NCBI RefSeq assembly: GCF_030551255.1
Contig: NZ_CP130630.1
Location: 9,609,001 to 9,673,000 of the forward strand
Direction of reading: 5' to 3'
Source of the DNA: Streptomyces sp. NL15-2K
Lineage (GTDB): Bacteria > Actinomycetota > Actinomycetes > Streptomycetales > Streptomycetaceae
DNA length: 64,000 nucleotides
This document shows, one piece after another, positions 17,811 to 26,026 of the stretch. The translations under genes and the position numbers were made by a program. The notes beneath the pieces were generated by a model. That model was given only the letters and a program-made list of their open reading frames with translations, was not told the origin of the DNA and made no database searches. How positions within the stretch are numbered: the stretch's first letter is position 1; every line of letters starts with the position of its first letter.

Positions 17811-18098
17811 ATGTCGAACATGAATCCCGATCGGGAGACCCTGCGCGAGCTGGCCGATGAGGGCAACGAGACCGCTTTGGACCGGCTGGCCGACCTCGCC
17901 GACACAGCCGGCGACCTCGGGGAGCTGAGCGAGCTGTTGGACGAGGGGTCCATGCACGCCGGGTTCCTGCTCACGCGACGCGCGGTGGCGACCGGCGACC
18001 TGCGCGAACTGCAACGGATTTCCGACGCCGGGTACGACGAGGCCGGCAACGAGCTGGACCGGCTGTTGAAGGCACCGGCCGACGGGACGCAGGACTGA
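17811..18098 (+). CDS. Small conserved-looking helical protein, MerR target
   Basis: This 95-residue soluble protein is rich in Glu, Asp, Leu and Arg. It has two or three loosely repeated helical units (LRELADEGNETALDRLADLA; GDLGELSELLDEGSMHAGFLL; GDLRELQRISDAGYDEAGNEL) resembling short TPR/Sel1-like helix pairs. Its function is unknown. The start codon coincides with the predicted transcript start, so the mRNA is probably leaderless. Its position across from the MerR gene suggests it is the regulated output. Confidence 0.75.
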   Translation: MSNMNPDRETLRELADEGNETALDRLADLADTAGDLGELSELLDEGSMHAGFLLTRRAVATGDLRELQRISDAGYDEAGNELDRLLKAPADGTQD

Positions 18099-18419
18099 GG
18101 ATCCGAGCGGCCGCTGCGGTGGGGTCCAGGCCGTGGCCATCGGGTTCGGCTCGCCGCTGGCGTGCTCGGGCCAACTGTTCGACATGGCCGAACCCGGTGC
18201 GCGTGAGCGATAGGCGGTGAGGAGGGCCGGCGCCTGCTGCGGATCATCCGCTGAGGTACCGGTTCGGTGGTCACCCGGCGCTCGGATGGTGCTTCTGTCC
18301 GCCCAGGGTATGGCGGTGGCGAGGACCGCCGGGCGACGTTCACTGTGCGACGGCCGGGTCGACATGGCCGGCACGATGACGAGCACGAGGCCGGTGACCG
18401 TACAGATGAGCGGCTGCTC
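18099..18419. other. Gap between convergent genes, nothing recognised
   Basis: No supported gene was found on either strand, and I did not find a strong terminator hairpin. The short frames here look like shadows or chance open frames of GC-rich DNA. Confidence 0.45.
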
Positions 18420-18977
18420 TCACTCCAGACCGGAAACCTTGAACACCGTCCGGGCCGTCTCCCGGTCGATCCGCTGCGACAGCCGGAGCAGCGTGATTGT
18501 CCCGCACGTCAGTGATCCGCGGTTGGCGGAGACGTGCGCGTCCTCGTTGAGGCGGTGCCACAGCGGTGGGTTGGCGATCAGAACGCGGGGGTCGATTTCG
18601 AGCCGCCCGCCGAACGTGTCGCGCAGTACGAGCCGCTGTCCGACACCGTCCAGGCATCGGACGGACACCAGGTGGCCGGTGTGGATCCGCCGCTCCCGCA
18701 GCAGCCCGCGCGAGGCCAGCCAGCCCTCGCCCGCAGCCACCCGAGGCGGGAACAGCACCAGGAAGAACACGACGGCGAGGGCGGCCCAGAGCGCGCCGCG
18801 CCAGAGTGTGCAGCTGCCGGCGACCCAGTCGATCACTAGCAGGAGGCTGAGGAGAACGGCTGAACAGTGGATCGAGCTGCGTAGGTCCGCGGCCCAGAGG
18901 TGGTCGTATGCCACTTCGGAGGGCTGGTGCGCGAGAGCCCTGACCGCGTCGTCCCGCGGATCGTCGGCGTGTCTCAT
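18420..18977 (-). CDS. Hypothetical membrane protein with two transmembrane helices
   Basis: This 185-residue protein has a short cytoplasmic N-terminus, then a hydrophobic pair (SAVLLSLLLVIDWVAGS and LWRGALWAALAVVFFLVLF). A roughly 100-residue soluble domain of mostly beta character follows (RRIHTGHLVSVRCLDG, RLVLRDTFGGRLEIDPRVL). The layout resembles bacterial PH-like membrane proteins, but no family motif is certain. The start at 18977 (MRHADDPRDD) is chosen because upstream residues look non-coding. Confidence 0.62.
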   Translation of the reverse strand: MRHADDPRDDAVRALAHQPSEVAYDHLWAADLRSSIHCSAVLLSLLLVIDWVAGSCTLWRGALWAALAVVFFLVLFPPRVAAGEGWLASRGLLRERRIHTGHLVSVRCLDGVGQRLVLRDTFGGRLEIDPRVLIANPPLWHRLNEDAHVSANRGSLTCGTITLLRLSQRIDRETARTVFKVSGLE

Positions 18978-19291
18978 GGCGCTGACGCTAGGTACCGAGA
19001 CGGCCGACGCCTCGCGTCTTGATGTCTCCCTGATGAGCCCCCTGCCCGATTTTGACGCCACGGCCATGGCGGGCGCGGGAGCCAGGTTCTTGGCTCGCGA
19101 CCGTCGTGTACGTCACGAGGGCGTCAACGCCCCGCCAAAGTTGGACGGTTCAGCGCGAAGAATGCGCAAGGAGCCTGTGTACGCAGCCGGAAGCGGGCGG
19201 AACCTGGGCTGGCCCGCGCACCGCCTCCCCGCGTGCGCGGGCCCTACGTGGTACCTGGCCGTGAGCGGTCGTACGTGACAGCCCGCATCCC
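18978..19291. other. Intergenic stretch, nothing recognised
   Basis: A divergent gap lies between the hypothetical membrane protein and the decayed permease. No gene, RNA or convincing repeat is visible. It probably holds the promoter of the membrane-protein gene. Confidence 0.45.
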
Positions 19292-20420
19292 ATGTCCGTT
19301 CTGACCGCCGAGACCGGCGCAGCCCCCGCCGACGACGATCCCCCGGATACCGGCGAGCGCCACCGGCTCACCGCCCTCACGGGGCTGGCCGCCCTCTCAC
19401 TCGACGCGATGGCCTCGGTGGCGTACGGCCCCGAGGCGATCGTCCTGGTGCTGGCCGCCGCCGGTGCGCACGGCCTCGGCTTCACACACGCATCTGGGCG
19501 TGCGGACGAGTCTGGTGGCCGCCACCTCGCTCGTCCTGGACTACGTGCTCAACGTGGCGGTGGTCGTGACCGCCGGTGTCGCTGCCCCGGCCTGTACGGC
19601 GAGAGGCTGTGGCTGTGCCTGGCCGTGCTCATCGTGGTGGGGCTGTTCCGCTCCGCGCCCGTGAGTACTCACGCCGCGTCCGGACACGTCTCGGTCCTCG
19701 CCGACAACGCCACCACCGTTGGTGCACTGCTGCTGAAGGCTTTCGCCTCCGGGTGCAGCGCGCTGACGGGCGTCGAAGCCCTCGCCAACGCCGTGCCGTC
19801 GTTCCGGGTGCCGCGCGTCAGGCGGGCCCAGCGGGCGGAGGTCGCCCTCGGCGGCGTGCTCGGTGTGATGGCCGGGCTGCTGGTCTTCTCCGGCGGCAAC
19901 ACGAACACCCTTGTTCCGCTGTTCGCCATCGGCGTCTTCGTCGGCTTCACCATCGCCCAGGTCGGCATGGTCCGGCACCGGCGGCGAGCGAGGAGAGGGA
20001 TGGCACGGCAAGGCGGTGCTGAACGGCCTGGGCGCGGTCCTCACGGGGGTGTCGGCCGTCGTGGTCACAGTGACCAAGTTCGAGGAGGGTGCCTGGCTGC
20101 TCGTCATCGCCCTGCCGCTGCTGGTCGCCGCATTCGAGGCGGTGCACCGGGCGTACACGCGAATCGGCGAGCGGCTCGGCCTGGGCCGCACACCGGAGCC
20201 GCCGCACCGAGACCGATCCGTTGTGATCGTCCCGGTGTCCAACCTGTCCCTGCTGACCTGCGAAGCCATCGCCGCGTACGTACGAGGGGTCGCCGGGCGG
20301 GGCGCGGTCGTCGCGCATGCCGTACGCCAGGACACGGACGCGGTGATCTGCCCCGGGAGGAGCTGGTCCGGCACCCGCGGGGGAGCCCGGCGTATGGGTT
20401 CCGTCAAGAGTGAACGGGCC
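19292..20420 (+). pseudogene. APC-family permease, decayed by several internal deletions
   Basis: The start is intact (ATG 19292, then RLTALTGLAALSLDAMASVAYGP, the first helix of kdp-linked APC permeases). Known blocks then appear in different frames with the intervening helices missing: HLGVRTSLVAATSLVLDYVLN, LYGERLWLCLAVLI, VVGLFRSAPVST, LKAFASGCSALTGVEALANA, LLVFSGGNTNTLVPLFAIGVFVG and GAVLTGVSAVVVTVTKFEEGAW. The family is about 600-650 residues; roughly half remains. It cannot give a working transporter. Confidence 0.85.
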
Positions 20421-20514
20421 GCCGTATGGGAGGCGTCAACGGCGGCCGCATCGGGTCGGTGAGGCGCTTTCCTCTAATCGTCCGTTCGATCCGAACCTCA
20501 TCTAGGAGCTCGCG

Positions 20515-20598
20515 ATGGCCGATCTGGCCTTCGTCGTCACCACGATCGCGGTCTTCGCGCTGGTGGCTCTCGTCGCCAAGGGGGTGACGAAGCTGTGA
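20515..20598 (+). CDS. 27-residue membrane peptide coupled to kdpF
   Basis: The peptide [20 protein letters not shown] (plus AKGVTKL) is one transmembrane helix with a positive tail. The start at 20515 has CTAGGAG 7 bases upstream, and the stop overlaps the kdpF start (GTGA). It is probably a small subunit or leader of the Kdp complex. Confidence 0.75.
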   Translation: MADLAFVVTTIAVFALVALVAKGVTKL

Positions 20599-20684
20599 CC
20601 GTCGAGAACATCATCGGCCTGATCGTGGCCGTCGCCCTGCTGGGCTATCTCGTCCTCGCCCTGATCTTCCCGGAGAGGTTCTGA
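20595..20684 (+). CDS. kdpF: KdpF, small stabilising subunit of the K+ pump
   Basis: The 29-residue peptide is nearly all hydrophobic, ending [12 protein letters not shown]. This closing motif is typical of KdpF, which stabilises the KdpABC complex in the membrane. The start is GTG 20595. It lies 8 bp before kdpA. Confidence 0.88.
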   Translation: MTVENIIGLIVAVALLGYLVLALIFPERF

Positions 20685-20692
20685 GTCCTGAT

Positions 20693-22357
20693 ATGAGCCC
20701 CGTCCTCGCCGGTGTGCTCCAGTTGCTCGCGCTGATAGCGGCGCTGGCCCTGGCATACCGACCGCTCGGCGACTACATGGCCCGGGTCTACTCCTCCGAC
20801 AAGCACCTGCGTGTCGAGAAGTGGATCTACAAGGGCATCGGCGCCAACCCGAACACCGAGATGCGCTGGCCCGCCTATCTGCGCGGCGTCCTCGCCTTCT
20901 CCGCGGTGAGTGTTCTCTTCCTGTATCTGCTGCAGCGCGTGCAGGGCAGCCTGCCCGGCTCGCTGGGCTTCTCCTCGATCGACCCCGACCAGGCGTTCAA
21001 CACCGCGGCCTCCTTCGTGTCGAACACCAACTGGCAGTCGTACTACGGCGAACAGGCCATGGGTCACGTCGTGCAGACCGGCGGGCTGGCGGTGCAGAAC
21101 TTCCTGTCCGCCGCGGTCGGGATCGCCGTCGCGGTGGCTCTGGTGCGCGGCTTCGCCCGCTCGCGGACCGGGGAACTGGGCAACTTCTGGGCCGACATGG
21201 TGCGCGGTGTCGTCCGCATCCTGCTGCCGCTCTCAGTGGTCGCCGCGATCGTGCTGGTCGCCTGCGGTGCCATCCAGAACTTCTCCGGGATCCACTCCGT
21301 GGGCCAGTTCATGGGCGGCTCGCAGGAGTGGAACGGCGGCGCGGTCGCCTCTCAGGAGGCCATCAAGGAGGTGGGCACCAACGGCGGCGGGTATTTCAAC
21401 GCCAACAGCGCGCATCCCTTCGAGAACCCCAACGCGTTCTCGAACCTCTTCGAGATCTTCCTGCTTCTGCTGATCCCGTTCGCGCTGACGCGGACCTTCG
21501 GCCGGATGGTCGGCTCGCTGCGGCAGGGCTACGCGATCCTCGCGACGATGGCGACCATCTGGGTCGGCTTCATCTGCCTGATGTGGTGGACCGAGTTCAC
21601 CCACCACGGTCCGGCGTTCGAGATCGCGGGCGGGGCGATGGAGGGCAAGGAGACCCGCTTCGGCATCGGCGCCTCGTCGATCTTCTCGATCTCCACGACG
21701 CTCACCTCGACCGGTGCGGTGGACTCCTTCCACTCGTCCAACACAGGTCTAGGCGGCGGGCTGAACCTGCTGGGCATGCAGCTCGGCGAGATCGCACCCG
21801 GCGGTGTGGGCTCCGGCCTCTACGGCATGCTGATCATGGCGATCATCGCGGTGTTCATCGCCGGCCTGATGGTCGGCCGCACGCCCGAGTACCTGGGCAA
21901 GAAGATCGGCACGAGCCAGATCAAGCTGGCGGCCTGCTACATCCTCATCACCCCGGCGCTGGTACTCATCTTCACCGCCGCGGCGATGGCGCTGCCGACT
22001 CCGGGCAACTCGATGACCAACTCGGGCGCGCACGGTTTCTCCGAGATCCTGTACGCGTACACGTCGGGCGCCAACAACAACGGCTCGGCCTTCGCCGGTC
22101 TGAACGCGGACACGCAGTGGTTCAACACCACGATCGGCATCGCGATGCTCCTCGGGCGTTTCCTGCCGATGGTGTTCGTGCTGGCGCTGGCCGGCTCGCT
22201 GGCCGAGCAGAAGCCGGTGCCGGCTACCGCGGGCACGCTGCGCACCGAGAAGCCGCTGTTCACCGGGCTGTTGGTGGGCGCGATCCTGATCATCACCGGT
22301 CTGACCTACTTCCCGGCCCTGGCGCTGGGACCGCTGGCCGAGGGGCTGGCGTCATGA
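20693..22357 (+). CDS. kdpA: KdpA, K+-translocating subunit
   Basis: This 554-residue polytopic protein is the potassium channel-like subunit of the KdpFABC ATPase. It has the four selectivity-loop regions of the SKT superfamily, seen as [52 protein letters not shown] and [15 protein letters not shown]. The length matches the family (about 555). The stop overlaps the kdpB start (ATGA). A long alternative frame runs through the gene and joins kdpB; it is a shadow. Confidence 0.98.
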   Translation: MSPVLAGVLQLLALIAALALAYRPLGDYMARVYSSDKHLRVEKWIYKGIGANPNTEMRWPAYLRGVLAFSAVSVLFLYLLQRVQGSLPGSLGFSSIDPDQAFNTAASFVSNTNWQSYYGEQAMGHVVQTGGLAVQNFLSAAVGIAVAVALVRGFARSRTGELGNFWADMVRGVVRILLPLSVVAAIVLVACGAIQNFSGIHSVGQFMGGSQEWNGGAVASQEAIKEVGTNGGGYFNANSAHPFENPNAFSNLFEIFLLLLIPFALTRTFGRMVGSLRQGYAILATMATIWVGFICLMWWTEFTHHGPAFEIAGGAMEGKETRFGIGASSIFSISTTLTSTGAVDSFHSSNTGLGGGLNLLGMQLGEIAPGGVGSGLYGMLIMAIIAVFIAGLMVGRTPEYLGKKIGTSQIKLAACYILITPALVLIFTAAAMALPTPGNSMTNSGAHGFSEILYAYTSGANNNGSAFAGLNADTQWFNTTIGIAMLLGRFLPMVFVLALAGSLAEQKPVPATAGTLRTEKPLFTGLLVGAILIITGLTYFPALALGPLAEGLAS

Positions 22358-24492
22358 CCACCGACGTAACGAATCAAGAGGACTCGATGTCCACCTCGAC
22401 TCCGACACTCGCTCCCCACCAGGACGCGCCGACCGGCCACAAGACCGGCGAAGGCCGTGTCGGCGCGGGTCTCTTCGACCCCAAGCAGCTGCTCAGGTCG
22501 CTGCCGGACGCTCTCCGCAAGACCGACCCGCGGGTGATGGTCAAGTCACCCGTCATGTTCGTCGTGCTGGTGGGGTCCGTACTGACGACGGTGTTCTCGT
22601 TCAAGGATCCAGGTGACTGGTTCGGCTGGGCGATCAGCGCCTGGCTGTGGCTCACCGTGATCTTCGCGAACCTGGCGGAGGCGGTCGCCGAGGGCCGTGG
22701 CAAGGCCCAGGCGGACACCTTGCGCAAGGCCAAGACCGACACGGTGGCCCGCCGGCTGTCCAAGGACAGCGGGGCCGAGGATCAGGTGCCCGGCACCGAG
22801 CTGACCATCGGCGACCTCGTCGTCTGCGAGGCGGGTGACATCATCCCCGGCGACGGTGACGTCGTCGAGGGTGTGGCGTCCGTGGACGAGTCGGCGATCA
22901 CCGGTGAGTCGGCCCCGGTCATCCGGGAGTCCGGCGGCGACCGCTCGGCCGTCACCGGCGGTACGAAGGTGCTGTCCGACCGCATCGTCATCAAGATCAC
23001 GACGAAGCCGGGCGAGACCTTCATCGACCGGATGATCAACCTGGTCGAGGGCGCGGCGCGCCAGAAGACGCCCAATGAGATCGCGCTGAACATCCTGCTC
23101 GCCTCGCTGACCATCGTCTTCCTGCTCGCGGTGGCCACCCTGCCGCCGTTCGCGGACTACGCGGGCACGCATCTGACCATGGTCGTGCTGGTGGCCCTCC
23201 TGGTCTGCCTGATCCCCACCACGATCGGCGCCCTGCTCTCCGCGATCGGCATCGCGGGCATGGACCGGCTGGTGCAGCGCAACGTCCTGGCCATGTCGGG
23301 CAGGGCGGTCGAGGCCGCGGGCGACGTGTCGACCTTGCTGCTCGACAAGACCGGCACCATCACACTCGGCAACCGGCAGGCCGCCGAATTCGTACCCGTA
23401 CGTGGCACGACCGAGGCCGCGCTGGCGGATGCCGCCCAGCTGTCGTCGCTGGCCGACGAGACGCCCGAGGGCCGCTCCATCGTCGTACTGGCGAAGGAGA
23501 AGTACGGGCTGCGCGAGCGTCACCAGGGTGAGCTGTCGCAGGCCGAGTGGATCGCCTTCACCGCCCAGACCCGTATGTCGGGCGTGGACGTCGACGGGCG
23601 CAAGATCCGCAAGGGCGCGGCCGGTTCGGTCATCACATGGGTGAAGGAGCAGGGCGGCGCGGTCGCCGAGGACGCCGATATCCTCGCCAACCGGATCTCG
23701 GAGGCGGGCGGCACTCCGCTGCTGGTCGCCGTCGAGGACGACAAGGGCGCCCGCGTCTTCGGGGTGATCCACCTCAAGGACGTCGTCAAGGAGGGCATGC
23801 GCGAGCGGTTCGACGAACTGCGCCGGATGGGCATCAAGACCGTCATGATCACGGGCGACAACCCGCTGACCGCCAAGGCGATCGCGGACGAGGCCGGCGT
23901 CGACGACTTCCTCGCGGAGGCCACCCCCGAGGACAAGATGGCCCTCATCAAGCGCGAGCAGGCGGGCGGCAAGCTCGTCGCCATGACCGGCGACGGCACC
24001 AACGACGCACCCGCGCTGGCGCAGGCCGACGTCGGCGTGGCGATGAACACCGGGACGTCGGCCGCCAAAGAGGCAGGCAACATGGTCGACCTCGACTCCA
24101 ACCCGACCAAGCTCATCGAGATCGTCGAGATCGGCAAGCAACTCCTCATCACCCGGGGCGCGTTGACGACCTTCTCGATCGCCAACGATGTCGCCAAGTA
24201 CTTCGCGATCATCCCGGCGCTGTTCGCGGCGGTGTACCCCGGCCTGGACAAGCTCAACATCATGAACCTGTCCTCGCCCGACTCCGCGATCCTGTCCGCG
24301 GTCATCTTCAACGCGCTGATCATCATCGCGCTGGTCCCGCTCGCCCTGCGTGGCGTGCAGTACCGGCCGGTCAGCGCGGACAAGATGCTCCGCCGCAACC
24401 TCGGCATCTACGGCCTGGGCGGGCTGATCGCCCCCTTCATCGGCATCAAGATCATCGACCTGCTCATCTCCCTCATCCCCGGGATCGGCTGA
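22354..24492 (+). CDS. kdpB: KdpB, P-type ATPase subunit
   Basis: This 712-residue P-type ATPase has the phosphorylation motif [13 protein letters not shown] with Asp331, the [11 protein letters not shown] actuator loop, the KGA nucleotide-binding motif (IRKGAAG) and the hinge [18 protein letters not shown]. It hydrolyses ATP to drive K+ through KdpA. The start ATG 22354 overlaps the kdpA stop; ATG 22387 is an alternative. The N-terminus is about 30 residues longer than in E. coli and is Thr/Pro-rich, as is common in actinobacteria. Confidence 0.98.
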   Translation: MTTDVTNQEDSMSTSTPTLAPHQDAPTGHKTGEGRVGAGLFDPKQLLRSLPDALRKTDPRVMVKSPVMFVVLVGSVLTTVFSFKDPGDWFGWAISAWLWLTVIFANLAEAVAEGRGKAQADTLRKAKTDTVARRLSKDSGAEDQVPGTELTIGDLVVCEAGDIIPGDGDVVEGVASVDESAITGESAPVIRESGGDRSAVTGGTKVLSDRIVIKITTKPGETFIDRMINLVEGAARQKTPNEIALNILLASLTIVFLLAVATLPPFADYAGTHLTMVVLVALLVCLIPTTIGALLSAIGIAGMDRLVQRNVLAMSGRAVEAAGDVSTLLLDKTGTITLGNRQAAEFVPVRGTTEAALADAAQLSSLADETPEGRSIVVLAKEKYGLRERHQGELSQAEWIAFTAQTRMSGVDVDGRKIRKGAAGSVITWVKEQGGAVAEDADILANRISEAGGTPLLVAVEDDKGARVFGVIHLKDVVKEGMRERFDELRRMGIKTVMITGDNPLTAKAIADEAGVDDFLAEATPEDKMALIKREQAGGKLVAMTGDGTNDAPALAQADVGVAMNTGTSAAKEAGNMVDLDSNPTKLIEIVEIGKQLLITRGALTTFSIANDVAKYFAIIPALFAAVYPGLDKLNIMNLSSPDSAILSAVIFNALIIIALVPLALRGVQYRPVSADKMLRRNLGIYGLGGLIAPFIGIKIIDLLISLIPGIG

Positions 24493-24497
24493 CCGCC

Positions 24498-25166
24498 ATG
24501 AACAACTCGGTTACGAACACTGCCCGGTTGCTCTGGGCCGGCCTGCGCGCCCTCCTGGTGCTGACCGTGGTGACGGGCATCCTCTACCCGCTGGCCATCA
24601 CCGGCGTCGCCCAGGGGATCTTCCCCGGCAAGGCGAACGGCTCCGAGATCAAGGCGGACGGCAAGGTCGTCGGCTCCTCGCTCATCGGCCAGGCGTACAA
24701 CCTGCCGCTCAAGAAGGGCCAGGAGACCCCCGAGCCCGACCTGAAGTGGTTCCAGGGGCGCCCGCAGAACGGTCTGGGCACCAACAGCGTCAACACCCAG
24801 TACAAGCTGATCCTGTCCGGCGCCACGAACCGGTCCGGTGACAACGCCGACCTGATCAAGTGGGTCAAGGACGCCAAGGCGGCGGTCATCAAGGACAACT
24901 CGGTGAACGGCTATACGGTCAAGCCGTCCGACGTGCCCGCCGACGCGGTCACCTCCTCGGGCTCCGGCCTGGACCCGGACATCTCCCCGGAGTACGCCGA
25001 CATCCAGGTCCACCGGATCGCCGAGAAGAACGGCCTGTCCGTCGCCCGGGTCCAGAAGCTCGTGGACGAGCACACCGACGGCCGCGTCCTCGGCTTCATG
25101 GGCGAGCCCACCGTCAACGTCCTCGAACTCAACATCGCGCTCAAGGAACTCGTGGCGAAGAGCTGA
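24498..25166 (+). CDS. kdpC: KdpC subunit
   Basis: This 222-residue protein has one N-terminal transmembrane helix (LRALLVLTVVTGILYPLAITG) and an extracytoplasmic domain containing SSLIGQAY, WFQGRPQN, SSGSGLDPDISP and VNVLELN. All are family signatures. It aids K+ access and complex stability. It starts 5 bp after kdpB. A long-loop inverted repeat and a gap of 124 bp separate it from kdpE. Confidence 0.96.
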   Translation: MNNSVTNTARLLWAGLRALLVLTVVTGILYPLAITGVAQGIFPGKANGSEIKADGKVVGSSLIGQAYNLPLKKGQETPEPDLKWFQGRPQNGLGTNSVNTQYKLILSGATNRSGDNADLIKWVKDAKAAVIKDNSVNGYTVKPSDVPADAVTSSGSGLDPDISPEYADIQVHRIAEKNGLSVARVQKLVDEHTDGRVLGFMGEPTVNVLELNIALKELVAKS

Positions 25167-25187
25167 TGGCCTTACGCGACCCGGGCA

Positions 25188-25228
25188 GGAGTTGGCGGGC
25201 CTGGAGGCATTCCCGATCCGCCAACTCC
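25188..25228. terminator. Long-loop inverted repeat after kdpC
   Basis: A perfect 11-bp inverted repeat (25188-25198 with 25218-25228) has a 19-base loop. It lies 22 bp after the kdpC stop and 63 bp before kdpE. It may end or attenuate the pump transcript so that the regulator genes are expressed at a lower level. Confidence 0.55.
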
Positions 25229-25290
25229 CGCGGCCCTGACACGGGTTCCGCACCCTCTGGCTCTCCGTGCAACAGGAAAGGCGCACACCG

Positions 25291-25974
25291 ATGACCCGGG
25301 TACTGGTCGTAGAGGACGACCCCCAGCTGGTACGGGCGCTCGTCATCAACATGCAGGCACGGCAGTACGGCGTCGACGCGGCCCCCGACGGCGCCACCGC
25401 GCTCCGGCTCGCCGCCGCCCGCCGGCCCGATGTGGTCCTCCTCGATCTGGGGCTGCCGGACATGGACGGCACGGACGTCATCAGGGCCCTGCGCGGCTGG
25501 ACCAAGGTCCCGATCCTGGTGCTGTCCGCCCGCCGGGCCTCCGACGAGAAGATCGCCGCGCTCGACGCGGGCGCCGACGACTACATCACCAAGCCGTTCA
25601 GCATGGACGAACTCCTCGCCCGGCTGCGCGCCGCGGTCCGCCGCACGGAGACCGTGCCGCTCACTCCCGAGACCACGCTGGTCACCACGGACGACTTCAC
25701 CATCGATCTGCTGGCCAAGAAGGCCATCCGGGCCGGCCGCGATGTGCGCCTCACCCCCACCGAGTGGCATCTGCTGGAAATCCTGGTCTGCAACCCCGGC
25801 CGGCTCATCACGCAGAAGCACCTGCTGCAGGAGGTGTGGGGTGCTTCCCAGAGCAACAAGACCAACTATCTGCGCGTGTACATGGCCCAGCTGCGGCGCA
25901 AGCTGGAGGCGGACCCGGCCCACCCCCGCTACCTGATCACCGAACCGGGCATGGGCTACCGCTTCGAGAGCTGA
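25291..25974 (+). CDS. kdpE: KdpE response regulator
   Basis: This 227-residue OmpR-family protein has a receiver domain with the acidic pair VVEDD at the start, phospho-acceptor Asp52 (LLDLGLPDMDG), Lys in the YITKPFSMDEL loop, and a C-terminal winged helix (LTPTEWHLLEILV; SNKTNYLRVYMAQLRRKLE). It activates kdpFABC when phosphorylated by KdpD. ATG 25291 is preferred over GTG 25267 because of the AGGAAAGG site. It precedes kdpD, the reverse of the E. coli order. Confidence 0.95.
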   Translation: MTRVLVVEDDPQLVRALVINMQARQYGVDAAPDGATALRLAAARRPDVVLLDLGLPDMDGTDVIRALRGWTKVPILVLSARRASDEKIAALDAGADDYITKPFSMDELLARLRAAVRRTETVPLTPETTLVTTDDFTIDLLAKKAIRAGRDVRLTPTEWHLLEILVCNPGRLITQKHLLQEVWGASQSNKTNYLRVYMAQLRRKLEADPAHPRYLITEPGMGYRFES

Positions 25975-26026
25975 CCCGCTCCCGACCGTTCTGACCGCAT
26001 ACGTACTGCGACGTAGAGACGAGACC

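Noticed and set aside
20821..22353. Long plus-strand open frame running through kdpA into kdpB (over 1200 codons in total)
   Set aside because: kdpA fits its family in the other frame. The upstream extension has an Arg/Gly/Ala-rich composition typical of out-of-frame GC-rich coding DNA, and kdpB has its own start.
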